DNA of 64,000 nucleotides from Winogradskyella thalassocola. Its GTDB lineage: Bacteria > Bacteroidota > Bacteroidia > Flavobacteriales > Flavobacteriaceae. The notes under the pieces were generated by a model. That model did no database searches. It was not told where the DNA came from and saw nothing but the letters and a program-made list of their open reading frames with translations. A program made the translations under genes and the position numbers. This document shows, one piece after another, positions 25,738 to 35,048 of this stretch. Within the stretch, counting starts at the first letter, position 1. The number at the start of each line of letters is the position of its first letter. The stretch covers positions 96,007-160,006 of the forward strand of contig NZ_FNCZ01000009.1 in the NCBI RefSeq assembly GCF_900099995.1. The letters are read 5' to 3'.

Positions 25738-28212
25738 ATGAAAGTTCTCAAATTTGGTGGAACATCAGTTGGTTCAGCCGAAAACATAAATAAAGTCATT
25801 TCTATTTTAGATCAACAATCTAAAACAACCAATATTGCCGTTGTGGTTTCTGCCGTTGGTGGCATTACAGATAAATTATTAGAAGCAGGAAACTTAGCTT
25901 GTAATAAAGATTTAGACTACAAACATAAATATGATACCATTTGGTCTATTCACAATGCTGTAATTGAGGGTTTATTTTTAAATCCTGATAATGATAAATC
26001 AATACAAAAAAAGCAGGATGATTTACATGATTTAATTACAGAAAAATTAAGTGACCTAAAAAGTCTCTTAGACGGTATTTATCTTATTAATGAATTGTCC
26101 CCAAAAACTAAGGATAAATTATTAAGTTTTGGTGAAAATTTATCATCGACTATAATTTACTATACATTAGAATCTAGAGCAATCGACGCGGCATTAAAGA
26201 ACTCGCAAGAACTCATTGTTACAGATTCAAATTTTAATAATGCTACCGTATATTTCGATATTACAAACACTAATATCCAATCCTTTTTTAATTCAAACTC
26301 TAGTCCTATTGTTTTACTTCCTGGTTTTGTCTCAAACTCTATCAATGGTGAAATAACAACTTTAGGTCGTGGTGGTTCAGATTACACAGCAGCTATTATT
26401 GCAGCGGCAATGGATGCTGATGAATTACAAATCTGGACAGACGTCAGTGGTATGTACACCACTAATCCTAAACTAGTAAAACAAGCTTCACCAATTGTAG
26501 AATTATCATATCAAGAGGCTGTTGAATTATCACATTTTGGTGCCAAAGTTTTATACCCACCAACAGTAATGCCTGTACTTAAAAAGAAAATTCCTATTGT
26601 GATTAAAAACACTTTAGATCCTGATGCTATTGGTACTACAATTACGCAAAACGTAACTCCAAATGGAAATTCGCCTGTAAAAGGAATTAGCAATATTGAT
26701 AATGTAGCCCTACTTACCTTACAAGGTAATGGTATGGTTGGTGTGCCCGGATTTAGTAAGCGGTTATTTGAAACGCTTGCTCAAGAGAAAATTAATATCA
26801 TTTTAATTACACAATCATCTTCAGAACATACTATTTGTTTCGGAATATCTGATCTCGATGCGCAACGTGCAAAAATAGCTATTGATTCTGTTTTTGAATA
26901 TGAAATTGCGCTGCAAAAAATTGACCCTATTGTTTTAGAAACCAACTTATCTATCATCGCCGTAATTGGTGATAAAATGAAAAATCATCAAGGTATAAGC
27001 GGGAAGATGTTTAGTACACTTGGTAAAAACAACGTGAATATTAGAGCCATTGCTCAAGGGGCTTCTGAACGTAATATCTCTGCTGTGATTCATAAAAACG
27101 ATGTAAAAAAAGCATTAAATAGTTTACACGAGCAGTTTTTTGAAATTAAGACCAAACAAATCAATCTCTTTATTACTGGAGTTGGTAATGTTGGAGAACG
27201 ACTTATAGAACAGATAAAACAACAAAAAGGGTATTTAAAGGAGAACTTTAAAATCAACTTAAGAATCGCTGGGTTATCAAACTCTAGAACCATGGTTGTT
27301 AACGACGAAGGTATTAATTTAAAGAACTGGAAACAGGAACTCGAAAACGGAGAAAAAGCAACTTTAGATGGTTTTTTTGAACACGCTAAAAACTTGAACT
27401 TAAGAAATTCTGTGTTCGTAGATATTACGGCAAATGAAGCGGTATCTAATATTTATGGCAACTACTTAAAGCAAAGCATTTCTGTAGTCGCTTGTAATAA
27501 AATTGCATGTTCTGGCAACATTGAATACTACAATGAATTAAAAGCGCTATCAAGACAATACAATGCGTCCTTTTTATTTGAAACCAATGTTGGTGCAGGT
27601 TTACCTGTATTAGACACCTTGAGTAATTTGATTACGTCAGGAGATAAAATAAATACTATTCAGGCTGTATTATCTGGAAGCTTAAACTTTATATTCAATA
27701 ATTTTAATGCAGAAACTACTTTTTACGATGTTGTAAAACAAGCACAAGAAGAAGGTTATACTGAACCAGATCCGAGAATAGATTTAAGCGGAATTGATGT
27801 CGCTCGTAAAGTTTTAATTTTAGCTCGTGAAAGTGGTCATGCTATTGAATTATCTCAACTTGAAACTGATAATTTCTTAACCGAAAATGCCTCAAATTCT
27901 GATACTGTTGAAGACTTCTTCAAAACATTGATTGAAGACGAAGCGTATTATCAACGCTTATTTAAATCTGCTCAAGACAATAACTGCCAACTAAAATTTG
28001 TTGCCGAATTTAATAATGGAAAAGCTAAAGTTGGACTTCAAGAAATTCCTGAAGGGCATCCATTTTATAACTTAAAAGGAAAAGATAATATCGTAATGTT
28101 TTACACGCAACGCTATCCTGAGCAACCCTTAATCATTAAAGGTGCTGGTGCTGGTGCAGATGTTACAGCGTCTGGGTTATTTGCTGATATCATTAGAATC
28201 GCTAATAACTAA
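25738..28212 (+). CDS. thrA: Bifunctional aspartate kinase/homoserine dehydrogenase
   Basis: An 824-residue fusion catalysing the first and third steps from aspartate to homoserine. The kinase part (about 1-300) starts M-K-V-L-K-F-G-G-T-S-V-G and contains G-R-G-G-S-D-Y-T-A; two ACT regulatory domains (about 315-465) include V-P-G-F-S-K-R and I-R-A-I-A-Q-G-A-S-E-R-N-I; the dehydrogenase part begins with a Rossmann motif I-T-G-V-G-N-V-G near 477 and has the G-A-G-L-P-V-L-D-T-L loop and substrate lysine region. Domain order equals E. coli ThrA. Feedback inhibition by threonine is the family rule. It heads thrA-thrB-thrC and is preceded by a Thr/Ile-rich leader ORF. Confidence 0.96.
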   Translation: MKVLKFGGTSVGSAENINKVISILDQQSKTTNIAVVVSAVGGITDKLLEAGNLACNKDLDYKHKYDTIWSIHNAVIEGLFLNPDNDKSIQKKQDDLHDLITEKLSDLKSLLDGIYLINELSPKTKDKLLSFGENLSSTIIYYTLESRAIDAALKNSQELIVTDSNFNNATVYFDITNTNIQSFFNSNSSPIVLLPGFVSNSINGEITTLGRGGSDYTAAIIAAAMDADELQIWTDVSGMYTTNPKLVKQASPIVELSYQEAVELSHFGAKVLYPPTVMPVLKKKIPIVIKNTLDPDAIGTTITQNVTPNGNSPVKGISNIDNVALLTLQGNGMVGVPGFSKRLFETLAQEKINIILITQSSSEHTICFGISDLDAQRAKIAIDSVFEYEIALQKIDPIVLETNLSIIAVIGDKMKNHQGISGKMFSTLGKNNVNIRAIAQGASERNISAVIHKNDVKKALNSLHEQFFEIKTKQINLFITGVGNVGERLIEQIKQQKGYLKENFKINLRIAGLSNSRTMVVNDEGINLKNWKQELENGEKATLDGFFEHAKNLNLRNSVFVDITANEAVSNIYGNYLKQSISVVACNKIACSGNIEYYNELKALSRQYNASFLFETNVGAGLPVLDTLSNLITSGDKINTIQAVLSGSLNFIFNNFNAETTFYDVVKQAQEEGYTEPDPRIDLSGIDVARKVLILARESGHAIELSQLETDNFLTENASNSDTVEDFFKTLIEDEAYYQRLFKSAQDNNCQLKFVAEFNNGKAKVGLQEIPEGHPFYNLKGKDNIVMFYTQRYPEQPLIIKGAGAGADVTASGLFADIIRIANN

Positions 28213-28213
28213 T

Positions 28214-29140
28214 ATGATGACTGAAGAAATTAAAATATTTTCACCTGCAACCGTAGCTAATGTCGCCTGTGGCTTTGATGTGTTAGGCTTTTGTTTAGAT
28301 ACTATCGGTGACGAAATGGTCATCAGAAAAACAGAAGAAAAAGGTATAAAGATCACAAAAATTGAAGGCTACGATTTACCTTTTGAAGCAGAAAAAAATG
28401 TGGCAGGAGTTTCGGCTTTAGCCATGTATGACGCTTTACAACCCGATTGCGGTTTTGAAATAGAAATTTATAAAAAAATAAAACCAGGCAGTGGTATTGG
28501 AAGCAGTTCGGCTAGTGCGGCAGGAAGTGTTTTTGGAATGAATGAACTCCTCGGAAGACCATTAGATAAAACGAAGCTGACGTACTATGCTATGAAAGGC
28601 GAAGTTTTGGCTAGTCAATGTGAACATGCGGATAATTTGGCTCCTGCTATTTTTGGTGGATTTACACTTGTTAAAAGTGCTTCTCCACTGCAAATATTAG
28701 AGCTACCGACGCCATCGGATTTATTTGCGACGTTAATTCATCCACAAATTGAAATTAAAACTTCAGAGTCTCGCGCGATTTTACCTAAAGAGATTCCATT
28801 AAGCAATGCTATTACACAATGGGCAAATGTGGGTAGTTTAGTACATGCTTTACATACTTCAGATTATGATTTAATTAAAGATGCATTGCACGATGTGGTG
28901 ATTGAACCCTATCGTAAACAATTAATTCCACATTTTGATGCTGTTAAAACTGCAGCATTAGAAGCTGGAGCTTTGGGTTGTGCGATTTCGGGCTCTGGAC
29001 CTTCAATTTTTATGTTGAGTAAAAGTGAAGCTACAGCTAAGGAGGTCGAAAAAACGATAAGAAACGTATATTCAACAACAGATATATTATTTGAAACTTA
29101 TGTTTCTAAAATAAATACTGAAGGAATTCGAGTGATTTAA
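28214..29140 (+). CDS. thrB: Homoserine kinase
   Basis: A GHMP kinase of 308 residues that phosphorylates homoserine. The start at 28214 (ATG ATG) lies one base after the thrA stop codon, which fits translational coupling; a longer in-frame extension into thrA has no family support. Motifs: the N-terminal F-S-P-A-T-V-A-N-V-A-C-G-F-D, the phosphate loop P-G-S-G-I-G-S-S-S-A-S-A near residue 92-103, and the C-terminal G-C-A-I-S-G-S-G-P-S motif. The length is standard. It is the second gene of the thr operon. Confidence 0.96.
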   Translation: MMTEEIKIFSPATVANVACGFDVLGFCLDTIGDEMVIRKTEEKGIKITKIEGYDLPFEAEKNVAGVSALAMYDALQPDCGFEIEIYKKIKPGSGIGSSSASAAGSVFGMNELLGRPLDKTKLTYYAMKGEVLASQCEHADNLAPAIFGGFTLVKSASPLQILELPTPSDLFATLIHPQIEIKTSESRAILPKEIPLSNAITQWANVGSLVHALHTSDYDLIKDALHDVVIEPYRKQLIPHFDAVKTAALEAGALGCAISGSGPSIFMLSKSEATAKEVEKTIRNVYSTTDILFETYVSKINTEGIRVI

Positions 29141-29271
29141 TAATTATTCCGAAGACTTAATACTAAAAGTTATAACACAAAGCTTCACAGAGAAGGCACG
29201 AAGATCCACAAAGAATTTTCTCTAAAAAGTTAACTTAAATGAAGCGTTTAATAATTTAGAATAAAAATAAA

Positions 29272-30561
29272 ATGAATTACTATTCACTTAACAGAAAAGC
29301 GCCCAACACAACTTTCGAAGATGCAGTTGTAAGAGGATTAGCACCAGATAAGGGTTTATATTTCCCTGAATCTATTACTCCATTAGAGCCCTCATTTTTT
29401 GAGACTATTGAAGATAAATCTAACACGGAAATAGCCTTCGAAGCGATAAAACAATTCATTGGTCCTGAAATTCCTGAGGACGTTTTAAAAACTATTGTTG
29501 AAGAAACATTGAATTTCGATTTTCCTGTGGTTGAGATCAATGAAAACATTTCTACTCTCGAGTTATTTCATGGTCCAACAATGGCTTTTAAAGATGTTGG
29601 TGCGCGTTTTATGGCACGCTGTTTAGGGTACTTTAACAAAACCAATACTAAAGATGTTACCGTTTTAGTAGCCACTTCTGGAGATACAGGCGGAGCGGTT
29701 GCCAATGGCTTTTTAGGTGTTAAAGGTGTCAATGTCGTTATCCTCTACCCTAGTGGAAAAGTAAGTGATATTCAAGAAAAACAATTAACCACACTAGGTC
29801 AAAACATAACTGCATTAGAAGTTGATGGTGTTTTTGATGATTGTCAAGACATGGTAAAGCAAGCCTTTATGGATACTGAATTAACGAGCAAAATGCAATT
29901 GACTTCAGCCAACTCTATTAACATTGCACGTTGGTTACCGCAACTTTTCTATTTTATGTTTACTTACAAACAGCTCAAATCCAAAAATAAAGATCTCGTC
30001 TTTTCAGTTCCAAGTGGTAATTTTGGTAATATTTGTGCTGGTATGGTGGCTCAAAAATTAGGCTTACCGATTAAGCATTTTATTGCAGCCAACAACGCAA
30101 ATGCTACGGTTGTTAATTATATGATTTCTCAAACGTACAATCCTAAACCATCTGTTCAAACGATCAGTAATGCTATGGATGTTGGAAATCCGAGTAATTT
30201 TATCAGAATCCAAGAATTACACAATAATGACTTTGATACGTTAAAAGCTAATTTATCATCGTACAGCTACACTGATGATGATACCAGAGCTGCCCTTTTA
30301 GAATTGTATAATGATTTTAATTATGTTGCAGATCCTCACGGAGGTGTAGGGTATTTGGGAGCTAAAGACTACTTAAAAGAAAATGAGGCTCATGTTGTAT
30401 TTTTAGAAACAGCACATCCAACAAAGTTTTTAGATGTTGTTGAGGACGTGATTAGAGAAAACATAGATTTACCTCCACAAATTGAAGCTGTAATGCACAA
30501 AGAAAAAGTAGCAATCGCTATTAATTCTTATGACGCATTGAAAGCATTCTTACTGCAATAA
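29272..30561 (+). CDS. thrC: Threonine synthase
   Basis: A 429-residue PLP-dependent enzyme that converts O-phosphohomoserine to threonine. The PLP lysine is Lys107 in F-H-G-P-T-M-A-F-K-D-V-G, followed by V-A-T-S-G-D-T-G-G-A-V and the phosphate-binding P-S-G-N-F-G-N near 244. The N-terminal Y-Y-S-L-N-R-K-A-P region is the threonine synthase N domain. The 131-base gap after thrB contains no terminator I can see, so the gene likely belongs to the same transcript. The length is typical for the long bacterial class. Confidence 0.96.
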   Translation: MNYYSLNRKAPNTTFEDAVVRGLAPDKGLYFPESITPLEPSFFETIEDKSNTEIAFEAIKQFIGPEIPEDVLKTIVEETLNFDFPVVEINENISTLELFHGPTMAFKDVGARFMARCLGYFNKTNTKDVTVLVATSGDTGGAVANGFLGVKGVNVVILYPSGKVSDIQEKQLTTLGQNITALEVDGVFDDCQDMVKQAFMDTELTSKMQLTSANSINIARWLPQLFYFMFTYKQLKSKNKDLVFSVPSGNFGNICAGMVAQKLGLPIKHFIAANNANATVVNYMISQTYNPKPSVQTISNAMDVGNPSNFIRIQELHNNDFDTLKANLSSYSYTDDDTRAALLELYNDFNYVADPHGGVGYLGAKDYLKENEAHVVFLETAHPTKFLDVVEDVIRENIDLPPQIEAVMHKEKVAIAINSYDALKAFLLQ

Positions 30562-30595
30562 TGACTGCATATTAATTAGCTTAATTTTACCTTAA

Positions 30596-31432
30596 ATGAG
30601 ACTTCACCTAACAACAAGTATTCTTTTAATTGGCCTTTTGGTATCTTGTAAAAACGAGAACCAAGTAAAACCTGAAAATAAAACTAGCACCGTAGAACAG
30701 GAACTGACTCCAAAATTTCAAAATAAAGGGCATGAACTAGTTTTTAATATGGTTCAGAACGTAGGTAACTACGAAAAGTTAAGTCAACTTAAAGATGTTG
30801 TTTACACGTATACCTACCAAACACCTGATGGAAAAACAGACAGCTCTACTGAAAAATATATTTTTGACGGTGAATTATCATATGGAGCATACCATACCCA
30901 TGAAAGAACATTAGCCAATCTTGAAGGGGTAATAGAACAAGGTTATGACGGCAACGCTTATTGGTTAAAACATAACGGTGACGTTTTAACGAATGAAGAC
31001 TACTTAAAAAGAGTCGCTTTTAATAGACCTACAAATTTTTACTGGTTTACGATGTTTCAAAAATTGTTAGATCCAGGATTGAATTATGAATTTATAGAGG
31101 AAACAACTATAGACAACAAAAACTATGACGTTGTAAAGGTGAGTTTCGATTCAGAAAATGACAAACCTACAGATATATATCAATTGTATATTAATAAAGA
31201 CACTAACTTAGTTGATCAGTTTCTTTTTACGGTTGCTGATTTTGGAAAAATGGAAACTCCAAATTTGATGGTTTTAGACTATGAAGAAGTTGACGGTTTA
31301 TTAATGCCGACAAAACGAAAATATAAGCTTTCAACATGGAATGCAGACGTCAATGACAAGCCATGGATTATCGTAAGTTGGACTAACATAAAATTCAATA
31401 CTAATTTAACTCAGGACGATTTCAAAAAATAA
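30596..31432 (+). CDS. Lipoprotein of DUF6503-like family
   Basis: A 278-residue lipoprotein: signal peptide M-R-L-H-L-T-T-S-I-L with lipobox L-V-S-C at about residue 20. The mature part has a LolA/LolB-like pattern of antiparallel strands (D-V-V-Y-T-Y-T-Y-Q, Y-I-F-D-G-E, V-K-V-S-F-D, L-Y-I-N-K-D-T-N-L-V-D-Q-F-L-F-T) similar to flavobacterial proteins labelled DUF6503. The role is unknown; a lipid- or lipoprotein-binding function is only suggested by fold. It starts 34 bases after thrC and is followed closely by a GNAT gene. Confidence 0.75.
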   Translation: MRLHLTTSILLIGLLVSCKNENQVKPENKTSTVEQELTPKFQNKGHELVFNMVQNVGNYEKLSQLKDVVYTYTYQTPDGKTDSSTEKYIFDGELSYGAYHTHERTLANLEGVIEQGYDGNAYWLKHNGDVLTNEDYLKRVAFNRPTNFYWFTMFQKLLDPGLNYEFIEETTIDNKNYDVVKVSFDSENDKPTDIYQLYINKDTNLVDQFLFTVADFGKMETPNLMVLDYEEVDGLLMPTKRKYKLSTWNADVNDKPWIIVSWTNIKFNTNLTQDDFKK

Positions 31433-31444
31433 AACCAAACATTT

Positions 31445-31975
31445 GTGTCTATCTATAAACAATTTCAAACTCCTAGGTTACTTATCAAGCCCATTGATAC
31501 TGATGACGCTGCATTTATCTTAGAGTTAATGAACACACCAAAATGGATTGAAAATATCGGCAATAGAAACGTAAAAACAGTTAAAGATGCTAAAGATTAT
31601 ATCATCGAAAAAGCCTTTCCACAGTTAAAAAAATATGGCTACGGTAATTACGTTGCTATTAGAACCTCAGATAATACAAGACTCGGTACTTGTGGTTTAT
31701 ATCATAGAGAAGACAGAGAAGATCCTGATATTGGTTTTGCTTTCCTACCTGCTTATATAGGCAAAGGTTATGCTTTTGAAGCGGCGAATCAATTACTAAT
31801 TGCTGCCAAAGAAGATTACTGTTTAACCGAATTGAGTGGTTATACACTTGAAACTAATTTAGCTTCTAGAAAACTATTGGAACGTTTAGGTTTTAGTTTA
31901 AAGGGTATTGGCAAACTACCAAATAATGAAGAAGAGTTACTTCACTATTATCGCGCATTGAGCGATGACAAATAG
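31445..31975 (+). CDS. GNAT acetyltransferase, RimJ/RimL type
   Basis: A 176-residue acetyl-CoA-dependent N-acetyltransferase. The N-terminal T-P-R-L-L-I-K-P and the acetyl-CoA loop region I-G-F-A-F-L-P-A-Y-I-G-K-G-Y-A-F-E-A near residues 98-115 are typical of the RimJ/RimL group (Acetyltransf_3). The C-terminal N-x-A-S-R-K-L-L-E-R-L-G-F motif is also present. The start is GTG at 31445, twelve bases after the preceding lipoprotein gene; no ATG alternative keeps the N-terminal motif. The substrate is unknown. Confidence 0.9.
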   Translation: MSIYKQFQTPRLLIKPIDTDDAAFILELMNTPKWIENIGNRNVKTVKDAKDYIIEKAFPQLKKYGYGNYVAIRTSDNTRLGTCGLYHREDREDPDIGFAFLPAYIGKGYAFEAANQLLIAAKEDYCLTELSGYTLETNLASRKLLERLGFSLKGIGKLPNNEEELLHYYRALSDDK

Positions 31976-31992
31976 AGTCTATACATTTAAAA

Positions 31993-32343
31993 ATGGCAAA
32001 AACGCTTTACACCATATATGTTATAGAATTATCGAAACGTGTGTTTACGGAAAACACGAAGTTCAGAAATGCCAATCCGCAATTTAATGGCGTTTTAGAA
32101 TGTTTGTATGTTGGTATGACCAGCAAAACTCCAAAAGAACGATTTCTTCAACACAAAACAGGACATCGAAATAAAAAAGGCCATAAAATATCTGCGAATA
32201 TTGTCGAGAAATACGGCACCTATTTACGTCCTAGTCTTTTTAATCATATCGATCCATTTTTCACTAGAGCTGAAGCTTTAAAAGCAGAAGAACAAATAGC
32301 CTTAGAATTGCGACGCGAAGGTTATGCTGTTTGGTTTAATTAA
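31993..32343 (+). CDS. GIY-YIG-like domain protein, single copy
   Basis: A 116-residue protein resembling a divergent GIY-YIG nuclease: Y-T-I-Y-V-I-E-L at the first motif, C-L-Y-V-G-M-T at the second, then T-P-K-E-R-F-L-Q-H-K with the arginine, and E-A-L-K-A-E-E-Q with the glutamate. An insertion of about 15 residues lies between the two tyrosine motifs. It is unrelated in sequence detail to the tandem GIY-YIG pair at 6648/7137 and is not near tRNA sequence. Short spacing (18 bases) after the GNAT gene suggests cotranscription. The cellular role is unknown. Confidence 0.7.
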   Translation: MAKTLYTIYVIELSKRVFTENTKFRNANPQFNGVLECLYVGMTSKTPKERFLQHKTGHRNKKGHKISANIVEKYGTYLRPSLFNHIDPFFTRAEALKAEEQIALELRREGYAVWFN

Positions 32344-32416
32344 TAAAAAAAATCACTTTTAAATTAAACCTTTTATCATTGATGGAGTCTAACCAAAAAT
32401 AATTGAATACATCATT

Positions 32417-32959
32417 TTGAAGTTATTAAAGTTAAAGCTCCTAAAATCATCACTATATCTCGTTTTAGCACTCAGCCTTCTTATGAGTTGCAACAACACT
32501 AAATCAGGTAAAACATTAAATTCTAACACGACTACGAATCTTAATCAAGACATTCCTGTTTACGATTTCAATCAATTTGAACCCTTAATTTATACGGAAT
32601 CCGATAAAACCTATCTCATTAATTTTTGGGCAATGTGGTGTGCGCCTTGCGTCAAAGAATTACCATACATTGAGCAATTTGCAGCAAAACATCCTGATGT
32701 TGAAGTCATTTTGGTAAGCTTAGATTTCCCAAAAGATATTGAAACAAAGCTTAAGCCTTTTTTAAAGGAAAAAAATATAAGTTCTAAAGTCGTGTTATTA
32801 GATGATCCGGATTCTAATACTTGGATAGACAAAATAGATCCTAATTGGTCTGGAGCCATTCCATTTACCATTATGTTCAACAAAGATGAACGCTTATTTT
32901 ATGAACGTTCATTCGAGAATTTAGAAGACATAGAAAACCAAATACATAAACTTAATTAA
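32417..32959 (+). CDS. Thioredoxin-like lipoprotein, TlpA/ResA type
   Basis: A 180-residue lipoprotein with signal peptide M-K-L-L-K-L-K-L-L-K and lipobox L-L-M-S-C near residue 24, then a thioredoxin fold with W-C-A-P-C around residue 74 and the cis-proline loop G-A-I-P-F-T. No ATG start is available near the signal sequence, so TTG at 32417 is taken. It likely handles disulfides in the envelope. The next gene begins eight bases after its stop and encodes another redox-fold lipoprotein, so the two probably work as a pair. Confidence 0.87.
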   Translation: MKLLKLKLLKSSLYLVLALSLLMSCNNTKSGKTLNSNTTTNLNQDIPVYDFNQFEPLIYTESDKTYLINFWAMWCAPCVKELPYIEQFAAKHPDVEVILVSLDFPKDIETKLKPFLKEKNISSKVVLLDDPDSNTWIDKIDPNWSGAIPFTIMFNKDERLFYERSFENLEDIENQIHKLN

Positions 32960-32966
32960 AACAAAC

Positions 32967-33737
32967 ATGAAAAGAATTAGTGTCCTAATTGCCATTATTG
33001 GCTTATCAGCAAGTGTACTTGTATCTTGTAAAAACGAAGGAAATACAACAGGAGAACGTTCTGCTGAAAATCAACATAAAGATCATAAAGGAGAACATCC
33101 TCCTCATGACGGAGACCGAAAAGGACCACCGCACGGAGGCGATAGAAAAGGACCACCTAAAGGAGGTGGTAGTCCAGAACAAACTAAAACTTTAGAAGAA
33201 ATTGGTGGTTACAACATTGGTGATGTTGCTACTGATTTTAATCTTAAGAACGTAGATGGTTCAATGGTTTCTTTAGCTAGTATTGAAAATGCAAAAGGTT
33301 ATATCGTCACATTTACCTGTAACGAATGTCCATTTTCAGTATTATATGAAGACCGTTTAATTGCATTAAACAATGAATATGCGCCGAAAGGATATCCTGT
33401 AATTGCTATTAACCCTAACAGTCCTGAAAACGAAAAAGAAGGTTACGCAGCAATGCAAAAACGTTCAGAAGACAAAGGATTTACATTTCCTTACTTAGTA
33501 GACGAAGGTCAAAAAATATATCCTCAATATGGTGCGGTAAGAACACCTCACGTTTTCTTATTAGATGCAGAACGTAAAGTACAATATATAGGTACTATAG
33601 ATGATAATGCAAAATCACCTGAAGATGTAAAAGTCAACTTTGTTAAAGACGCTATTGAAGCTTTGGAAAAAGGAGAAAAACCAAGTCCAAATTTCACAAA
33701 AGCTATAGGCTGTCCGGTAAAAGCTAGTAAAGCTTAA
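32967..33737 (+). CDS. Redoxin-type lipoprotein with His/Pro/Gly-rich linker
   Basis: A 256-residue lipoprotein: signal peptide with lipobox L-V-S-C near residue 20, a low-complexity segment (about 30-70) rich in H, D, K, P and G with the repeat G-D-R-K-G-P-P twice, then an AhpC/TSA-thioredoxin fold with C-N-E-C-P near residue 117-121. The C-N-x-C-P-F pattern is shared with the cytosolic protein at 62626. The histidine/aspartate-rich linker could bind metal ions; this is inference. The gene is cotranscribed with the thioredoxin lipoprotein before it and ends at a good terminator. Confidence 0.85.
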   Translation: MKRISVLIAIIGLSASVLVSCKNEGNTTGERSAENQHKDHKGEHPPHDGDRKGPPHGGDRKGPPKGGGSPEQTKTLEEIGGYNIGDVATDFNLKNVDGSMVSLASIENAKGYIVTFTCNECPFSVLYEDRLIALNNEYAPKGYPVIAINPNSPENEKEGYAAMQKRSEDKGFTFPYLVDEGQKIYPQYGAVRTPHVFLLDAERKVQYIGTIDDNAKSPEDVKVNFVKDAIEALEKGEKPSPNFTKAIGCPVKASKA

Positions 33738-33760
33738 GGGTACACTTAAATAATAGTTAT

Positions 33761-33791
33761 AAAGCAGCACCTTCTTGATGCTGCTTTTTTT
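33761..33791 (+). terminator. Terminator of the redoxin gene pair
   Basis: AAAGCAGCA at 33761-33769 pairs with TGCTGCTTT at 33779-33787, followed by T. Confidence 0.85.
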
Positions 33792-33883
33792 ATAATACTA
33801 ATTGAAGATTGACTTTTCCATACATTTCAGCATAATCCATATTAATTGTTATTTTTATTCAAAATATATAAATCAATTCATCA

Positions 33884-34747
33884 TTGAATCATTTCCCAAA
33901 TGTAGCTTTTAAAAGTAGCGAAGGAGCTACGGATATTGAATGTATTTCATTAGACGAATTATTCTCACGAATTAAAAAAGATCCCAATCACAATCCACAT
34001 CAGCCACACCGAATTTCCTTTTTCGCCTTATTGATTGTAACAGAAGGTAAAGGTGAACATCAAATCGATTTAAAAACTTACAACATCCAAAAAGGCTCTG
34101 TACTTAAAATTGCAAAAGGGCAGGTACATGCTTTTCAAGATCATTTTCAATACGATGGGTATCTTGTCGTATTTACAGAAGATTTTATTTTAAAATATTT
34201 CTCAAAATCTTCGGTCGAATTTATTTCGCATTTATACAACTATCATATTTCAGATCCATTAGTTGAAAACAGCACTTTAACCGACTTTTTTTTAGAACGG
34301 ATAACTGAAGAGATTCAAAGCAAATACACTTACGCTCAAAAGGAAATAATTGCTAAAATATTAGAGCTATTTTTATTGAAATTAGAGCGCGAAGCTCATA
34401 AAGTCTCAAATGAAACGTTCAATAAAAAACACCAAAGTCTCTTTATGACTTTCAAGGATTTGGTAGAAGAACATTATATAAAAACACGGAACGTCAAAGA
34501 TTACGCACAACTGCTAAACATATCAACAAAACATCTCAACACCATAGTTAGAGCAAGTACCCTAAATACTGCCAAACATTTTATTGATAACTACGTGATT
34601 CTAGAAATTAAGCGCGACATTTTTAGTAGCACTATAAGTCTTAAAGAAGTGGCTTTTCAAAATGGATTTGATGAAGTCACCAATTTCTCTAAGTTTTTCA
34701 AAAAACACACAGGCCTTTCTCCTAAGGAATTCAAAACCTCATTTTAG
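33884..34747 (+). CDS. AraC-family transcriptional regulator
   Basis: A 287-residue regulator. The N-terminal cupin-like sensor (about 40-130) has L-I-V-T-E-G-K-G-E-H-Q-I-D and G-S-V-L-K-I-A-K-G-Q-V-H; the C-terminal double helix-turn-helix (about 185-285) ends with L-K-E-V-A-F-Q-N-G-F-D-E-V-T-N-F-S-K-F-F-K-K and S-P-K-E-F. The start codon appears to be TTG at 33884; the frame continues no further upstream with sense. It precedes an NmrA-type reductase and a SIP-type flavoprotein on the same strand, which it may control. Confidence 0.9.
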   Translation: MNHFPNVAFKSSEGATDIECISLDELFSRIKKDPNHNPHQPHRISFFALLIVTEGKGEHQIDLKTYNIQKGSVLKIAKGQVHAFQDHFQYDGYLVVFTEDFILKYFSKSSVEFISHLYNYHISDPLVENSTLTDFFLERITEEIQSKYTYAQKEIIAKILELFLLKLEREAHKVSNETFNKKHQSLFMTFKDLVEEHYIKTRNVKDYAQLLNISTKHLNTIVRASTLNTAKHFIDNYVILEIKRDIFSSTISLKEVAFQNGFDEVTNFSKFFKKHTGLSPKEFKTSF

Positions 34748-34834
34748 CCTATAGGTTTCAGATTTACCATTTTTAATAACGGATTTACCTTTTACAATCT
34801 TAGTAATATGAAGACCTTTGCTATAAAACATATT

Positions 34835-35035
34835 ATGAGCGACGTCGCAAAATGCCCTACTTGTGGGAGCTATTCTAAGATAAAGGTAAAAGAAGGAGAA
34901 ACTACATATTAAGCAGTTCAGGATGAAGAAGCTTTTAAAAAAATCCATCAATTAAAAAAGGCTATGGATAAATTTAAAATGAAAGCCGATCAACTTGAAA
35001 AAGAGTTAGAAGAATTAAAATCGAAACATTCATAA
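34835..35035 (+). pseudogene. Zinc-ribbon/coiled-coil small protein with internal stop
   Basis: One frame from the ATG at 34835 encodes M-S-D-V-A-K-C-P-T-C-G, then 25 residues end at a TAA (34910-34912). The same frame continues past this stop with A-V-Q-D-E-E-A-F-K-K-I-H-Q and a long charged coiled coil to a TAA at 35033. The two halves together read like a single 66-residue protein with a CxxC knuckle and a helix. A single nonsense change is the simplest explanation. Both halves keep normal codon use, so the loss looks recent; a sequencing error is also possible. Confidence 0.6.
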
Positions 35036-35048
35036 ACAAACACATATT

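Noticed and set aside
28142..28213. Longer thrB start inside thrA
   Set aside because: The extra 24 codons overlap thrA in another frame and lack family similarity; ATG at 28214, directly after the thrA stop, fits homoserine kinases.
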